Origin: Undaria pinnatifida
Lineage: Eukaryota > Sar > Phaeophyceae > Laminariales > Alariaceae
Assembly: GCA_012845835.1 (NCBI GenBank)
Contig: JABAKD010000015.1
Coordinates: 11,809,845-11,873,844, forward strand
Length of the DNA: 64,000 bases
Direction of reading: 5' to 3'
Shown here: positions 58,870 to 64,000 of the stretch, piece by piece
Layout: the number at the start of each line of letters is the position of its first letter
Numbering within the stretch: the stretch's first letter is position 1
The notes under the pieces: generated by a model
Told to the model about the DNA's origin: nothing
Database searches by the model: none
Seen by the model: the letters and a program-made list of their open reading frames with translations, nothing else
Made by a program: the position numbers and the translations under genes

Positions 58870-61414
58870 TCAGCGAGCCAGGCCGGGGGGAGGGGGCGCG
58901 CCTGACTTGTAGCGTTTCAACAGCCCCATCAAGTAGGCGCTGGATGCACATTCGTGCGGGGTGGGTAGAGAGGACGGGGGCAAAAGGTAGGACCGAGCTC
59001 GTCATGTCAAGCATCGAAGGCTAATATCAATCCTGCGAGTGAGTGTGTGTAGCACGGTGGTATGCGGTTGGCTTGCACTCCCGGGGGTGTCGCAAAATTG
59101 AAAAGGGGGACAATGCTCTTGTAAAAATTAAGGAAAATCAATTAGCCACAAGCCACCGCGCAAGTGCCCGGGCAAACAACACCGACCAGCCTAAACAAGA
59201 TTATTGTTTACCGGGTAGTCTTCTACATATAGACTCCGAAAATACCGAGGTGAATACCCGAGTATATATCAAAATACCGAGGCAGATAACCCGAGTATAT
59301 ACTACCCAATGATCAAGTGTGGTATGCGAGTGCCTCAGAGTGCATGTATGGGTACTACTAATAGTTGAGCTGCAAAGCAAAAGCGACGATAACCAAACAC
59401 ACACTGTATACAAAGAGGCATGTGAAAAACGATACCACACTCGTGAAAAAAGTCCGAACTTCAAACAAGCCGGTGGGGTGTGATTCTGCACCACTAATAA
59501 TATTAGAAATGCATTTCTCTTTCCGTTTTTTCAAATCGACTTTAAACTATGCATATATAGCTCCCGTGTCTGAGAATTAAAAAGAAAGCGCGTCGTCGAC
59601 AAAAAACTCTTTCGTGTACTCCTGACACGGACACATGCATCTCAAGGCATCGGTCGCTCTATCCCGACGTCTGGTAGGTGCAAGGAGCGGCTGAGGGTTC
59701 TCTCTGACCTTTTGTTGCGGATGCGGCTCATGTCGCACGATGCGAACTCCTCGATTGCCTCGATGGCCTGCTGCTCCGTCAGCTGCAAAAAAAAAAAAAC
59801 AAACTCGTTTTTCAGGTCAAATCAGGCCACGATACAGCGCATTTCATGGCAAGTCCGGTCACGATACAGCGCGTTTGCCGGACAAATCAGGCCAAGGTAT
59901 ACCACAAGTTTCACGTCAAGTTATCGGCCACGATACTGCACGTGACAGGCTCAGGGGGAAAAAATGACAAAGAACAGGTCAGACGGCGCGCTACGGGCGG
60001 GGCGCATCCAAAGTTGCTGGGGCTCCTTTATCGATGCATCACTTCATTCATCACTTCATTCACCGCTTGAGGAAGTCTACATATCCTCGGAAAACTGAGT
60101 TTGACAAATACGCCCGACCCGACAATTAATCCCACGGCTTCGATATATACTTCCAAGTACTGAGTACTTAGCATCTGGTGACAAGGAGTACTGCAGCATA
60201 CTCTTATTATTAATAGTATACTACAGTAGTGTAAAGCACTCACCGGCTTCCAACGATATACACTTGGTAGTTATTTTTTTTTTCTAAAACTTAAAATACA
60301 CTCCAGCTGTGAGATCGAACATTTTGTCGAAATTCATCTTTGCAAGCTGTGTGTGATATTATTTTGTGTTATGTTTTGTGCAATAGTCTAATAGTCATTA
60401 CTTAACCCCTTTAGAGCCCCAAAATCGCTCCCTAGACTGAATTCAAGCAAATTTATCCCAAGAAAGGGTTTTCAGTTGTAAAAGCGTCAAGGAGCGCCGT
60501 GAGTCACAACAAGTTTTGGCCTAAAAAAGGTTCTGTACCCCTATCGCAGCACGCCTCATTCCTACACCAACACCATTCCAACAACCACAACAGCAACAGC
60601 TGCAGCTACAGCTACAACAACGAGCAACAACAAGAAGACCACGCGCACGAGCGACAAAACAATGCACGAACAAGCACAAGGACCAAAAACATACTCTTGG
60701 GCGATGCAAGCAGAAGTCAGACAGCCGTTTCTGACCTGCAGAAGAGTGTTGGAGACGCGGGTGTCAAAGTCCCACTCGGAGGCGATGCCCTTCATTAGCA
60801 AGTTCTGCACCCCGGCCTGTACATCTTGTGGAGCGCCAGCAAGACGCTGCCAAAAAGAAGAGCACGGCAAAAAACAAAGAGGAGTGATACAATGATTGAA
60901 TGCACGAATTAATGAATTCAAGTCACCAAAGTCACTACAGTAACTGTTCAACGCAAGAAAAAAAAACTCAAAACACACACAAAAATACGTAACACACCAA
61001 AGGCAACATGCAACAACTCAAAAACACAACAACAAACAAGATTAGAAAAAAAAAAGAAGAAAGAAAAAAGAAGAAAGAAAGAAAAGAGAGATCAACCATA
61101 TACTTTGGACGAAGCCAACACTCCATCCAGCTGGGGACATGCATCACCTCCATCAGCCCTGCCCCGGCAGGTTTCGACAGCTTGTTTGCCCACTGAGATT
61201 CGTAGCTGTAGTCCCTCATCCGCTTGGCACCCACGTCGTACGCCCCCGCCGGCCCGCCGGGAGGGTAGCCGCCCCCCGCACTTGGGGCACCACTCCGGAA
61301 ATTCTCGGCGTGTTTGCGGATGACACCCTGTCCGTAACATCGGTAGGTCGAGAGTAACAGCGGGCGGCGGACGGTCAGTGCTGCACGGGCTAGGGTTACC
61401 ATGGGGTACCCCAT
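58870..61414 (-). CDS. hnRNP Q/R acidic-domain-like protein, 4 exons, 190 aa
   Basis: Minus-strand exons: 61414-61097, 60846-60736, 59782-59709, 58939-58870; phases 0, 0, 2; total 573 nt with TGA at 58870. The C-terminal half reads SEWDFDTRVSNTLLQ, then EQQAIEAIEEFASCDMSRI, then RNKSAYLMGLLKRYKSG. The last two blocks cross splice junctions and match the pattern of the acidic (NURR) domain of hnRNP Q/R (the xNKSAFLxGVMK region). No RRM domains follow; the protein ends after a Pro-rich tail. The N-terminus (MVTLARAALTVRRPLLLSTY) is basic, hydrophobic and free of acidic residues, as in mitochondrial presequences. It could be an artefact if the true start lies downstream of CYGQG. The middle has a Gly/Pro-rich segment. 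The exon 1 donor (GTTGAT) is weak. RNA-related function is an inference. Confidence 0.65.
59065..59215. repeat. Dispersed repeat (SINE-like?), copy near the hnRNP-like gene 3' end
   Basis: Partner of 30275-30425. It begins GTGTAGCACGGTGGTATGCG, GTTGGCTTGCACTCC, which resembles the D-arm/anticodon half of a tRNA. It lies in intron 3 of the minus-strand gene at 58870-61414. Confidence 0.6.
60404..60495. repeat. Dispersed repeat CCCCTTTAGAGCCCC..., copy 2
   Basis: Same family as 53065-53165. It lies in intron 2 of the hnRNP-like gene. An end of the MITE-like family (CGATAGGGGTACAG on the minus strand) follows at 60525-60553. Confidence 0.7.
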
Positions 61415-62700
61415 TTAAGAGCCCCTCGGAAAAGGTCGGTGTCGCAGCTTTTATCTCCGTGCCGCTCTCATGTCAGCTTGAGTATTTTACACCAGTAGAT
61501 TTTCGGTACCGGCGCGTCAGGCACACACCCACTGCGCGACAAGCGGCTTCTACAACCGCACCACACGCGGTTGGGGACAAACTACTTGGGATTAGTCTGG
61601 AATACGTTGTGGCGCAGACAGGGTTTATATCAAGTCCGTTTTCTCTTATGGACGCTCTTAAATCGGACACCTCACCGGAACCCTTTGGCTAACTACAAAA
61701 CTTAATCCACACAAATTTCAAGTAACGTGGCCCCGAAAACTACCAAGGGCACGGTACGGGGGGGTACCCTCCATTTGACTACTGTGTTTAGGCTACTCGC
61801 GCCAGTAGCTCTCTCCACCGTCAAATTAAAAAAAAAATCTTCACAGTATTGACGGCGGCGCAGCCTAGCAAACAAGTCCACGGCAGTGCGTATCGCAAAC
61901 GCGAAAAAGCACAAAGAAATGGAGGCGACTCTATTCGCCCAAGCCGTTTCGGGCCTCTCAAAGCAGGGCCCCTCTTACTGCACTTGTGGCCTTGGTCAGG
62001 CGTGGGTGCACTTCGATAGGGCGGCTACAAAAAACAAAGAGGGACCCCTCTTCGAGTTGCCTGAGGCGTCAGCCGATGATCAACGCACATAAGCTGACGG
62101 CAGTTAGAAAACACCCTGCAGGGCAAGTTCTTGTTACAGTGGGGGGCCCCATTTAACCCCTTCAGAACCGCCCAAACATCTCCCTGCACTATTTCCACGC
62201 AATTTGTCCCCCAAAACGGGTTTCAGTTGCTGAGGCGTTAAGAGCCCCCGGGAACGGGCCGGATTTACCGCTTTTATCTCCGTTCCGCTCTTATCTTGGA
62301 TAGGGCATCGTATAGGTTTTAAAGGCGTGACAAAGCCGACGTGACTGCTCTTAACTACGTTTTCTCTTACTACAGACGCTCTTAACCCTTTTAGAACCCA
62401 CTAAAAAATCGTTGAAAAAATATCAAACCTAAAATTAAAATTAAATGAACGAAGCTCATTGGGGCAAAGTCGAGCCGCGTGCAGCGAAAGGACCTGCGAA
62501 GCGCACGGCCAAACATAAATCGGCAAAACAAATTTTGTATAGAAAATAACTCCCCAAAACCTGGTTCCAGGTAATTTGTCCCCAGATCTGGGGACAAATT
62601 AGACTGGATAATAAAGTGCAAAGCGAACTTGGGTGGTCAAGGGGGGTCAAAAACCTCCAAACTAAGGTTTTTGCTGCTGTGCAAGTACATGGCTCCAGTC
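61415..62700. other. Intergenic region with dispersed repeats
   Basis: It contains two diverged copies of a CGCTCTTA-bearing repeat (about 61400-61690 and 62235-62400) and the third CCCCTT-AGA-type repeat (62153-62245). The sequence GGGTACCCCATTTAAGAGCC at 61404 overlaps the proposed start of the hnRNP-like gene, so its first codons may lie in repeat-derived DNA. No gene seen. Confidence 0.5.
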
Positions 62701-62725
62701 TGTGTCTCTACACACCAGCACCACC

Positions 62726-63079
62726 ATGGCGCAGCAGGCATACCCCGACGTCGTTGCCCTCGAAGCCTTCGAGGACGCAGATGCTTCCGCTATCCATCAG
62801 CAGCTGAAGCAAGTTGCTGAACACCATGCTCCCAGGACCAGGGAATTTGCGTTCGATGCCGCAACCGCGGTCGCCCGACGTGTTTGCTAGCATCAGGAAC
62901 ACCCACAGGCATTGCCCGGTGGCTTGTCCTCAAAGGAGCGCAAGGCGGCTGCTAGCGCACACCCTGGGCTTTGCGGGGCCAGTTTGGCGGCTGTGATCGC
63001 GGGAATCTGCTTCGACGACGTATCGGCAACGGCAGAGCGCAGGGGCGTCCAGCACACCTACAACGTCATGTGTAACCAG
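62726..63079 (+). CDS. Possible first exons of an unrecognised gene running off the right edge
   Basis: An ATG in good context (CACCATGG) at 62726 opens MAQQAYPDVVALEAFEDAD and stays open to TAG at 62888. A second protein-like frame starts after an acceptor-like CCCACAG at 62909 (ALPGGLSSKERKAAASAHPG, then AAVIAGICFDDV) and ends at a good GTGCGT donor after 63079. The two frames join exactly if 62882-62908 (GT...AG, 27 nt) is removed. That is very short for a spliceosomal intron, so an indel or a different structure is equally likely. Family not recognised; alanine-rich helical composition. Further exons would lie beyond 64000 or be too weak to see. Confidence 0.4.
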
Positions 63080-64000
63080 GTGCGTGTGTCCTTGAAATTT
63101 GTTTGCTTTTTGCTGCCTGCCGCCATCTGCGTGCTTGGAGACTTCAAAGCACTATGTTCCCGGGATCGAGTGAGATAGAACCGCGCGCAAGGAACACCTG
63201 CTGCGGTAAAACTTAGGATGATTCAGGGTATGCCTATACTGCTGTTAGGGTTGGAAGTACCTGCTGTTGGCGCTGGTAGGGTGTCGTTCAAAGGCCCGGT
63301 GAAGGCTCCGCTCGACTCGTGCCACAACCTTCCATTTCACACCCTCACAGTCATGTCGAGTACTGCTGCTAGTATTTCCTTACTCTAATTCCAAGTGGTA
63401 GTGTATTCCCAGTCTAATTCCAAGTAGTTTGTCCAATGGAAAGAGGTTGCCCATCTTGTTTTCAGGTACAAGTACAGTACGAGTAAGTATTACTTGGTAC
63501 CTGGTACATAATACCAGTACTTGAGTGTAGCTGCTTGAAAACGGGGACAAGCCTAGAAGGGGACCCATATACCCTAGTCGTACGTGTTGGTTGTACAGCA
63601 GCAGTGCAGTAGCACTGGCACCAAGCCGTAAAGGGTTACTTGTAGAACATGACTAGGCTCATGTCATAGTGCTCACTATGTCATTTTATATCATACAACT
63701 GGTGCTAGCGTCTCTGCCAGCTGCTGGACGTGATATCATAGTGATACGTGGAACAAGTTCCACAGCAGTACAGCAGTACTCGCACTTACCTGTATGACAC
63801 TATCAATACCTCTTGGTATTGATTTTATTTAGGACGGGGAGCTTTTTCTCGCGCATCGTAATAATGTATCACATATGAAAACTGTGCACCAGGTACACTG
63901 CTTAGACGAAGGATGCTGACAGCGTGGTACTGTTGCTGCCGTTGTGAGTAGAAGGGCCACTATGACGGAAGGCCCCAGGCATGATGTACCTATGCGTGAG
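63080..64000. other. Presumed intron or intergenic; nothing recognised
   Basis: It is rich in GTACCTGGTAC/CCAGTACTTG-type short palindromes and AGCAGTACAGCAGTACTC repeats near 63590-63790. No coding frame with motifs. Confidence 0.4.

Overview
The window is nuclear DNA of a eukaryote, most likely a brown alga (Ectocarpus-like stramenopile). This is an inference. It rests on many roughly 1-kb GT-AG introns, WSC carbohydrate-binding modules on a secreted beta-glucan-type enzyme, and very repeat-rich non-coding DNA. Long open frames are rare, and most frames over 60 codons are chance frames in introns or simple repeats. All exon models here were read by eye from reading frame, splice signals and family motifs; no transcripts or database searches were used.

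Layout. About 1-3.2 kb: no supported gene. 3.39-6.66 kb (minus): a leucine-rich-repeat protein gene, modelled as four exons, one intron apparently GC-AG. 6.98-9.18 kb: nested mobile elements, a 1,947-bp hAT-type element with perfect 8-bp target duplication sitting inside an older MITE-like repeat; a second copy of that older repeat near 36 kb preserves the unoccupied site. 9.9-10.3 kb: a miniature LTR element (TRIM), one of four copies in the window. 10.85-16.3 kb: a pyrimidine-rich, strand-asymmetric block of degenerate tandem repeats. 18.16-43.76 kb (plus): the main gene, 23 exons whose phases all agree and sum to 3,465 nt (1,154 aa). 43.8-58.8 kb: no confident gene, but several satellite-like arrays, including a GGGTC pentamer array, a 48-50 kb array interrupted by a TRIM, and an array at 57.6-58.3 kb. 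58.87-61.41 kb (minus): a compact four-exon gene for a 190-aa protein whose C-terminal half resembles the acidic domain of hnRNP Q/R. 62.73 kb to the right edge: a possible start of an unrecognised plus-strand gene.

The main gene encodes a predicted secreted multidomain protein: signal peptide, PAN/apple-like cysteine domain, GH128 (Asl1-like) glycosidase with both expected glutamates, acidic Ser/Glu linker, Tos1/YJL171C-like domain carrying an ExDxxE motif, and three WSC modules. GH128 and Tos1-like proteins are known from fungal cell walls and beta-1,3-glucan, so the likely role is remodelling or binding of extracellular beta-glucan.

The most unusual signal is that many exons of this gene, and two exons of the LRR gene, are accompanied in the adjoining introns by one to four decayed partial copies of themselves that carry the splice junction along. 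It looks as if introns here grew by repeated local tandem duplication across exon-intron boundaries.
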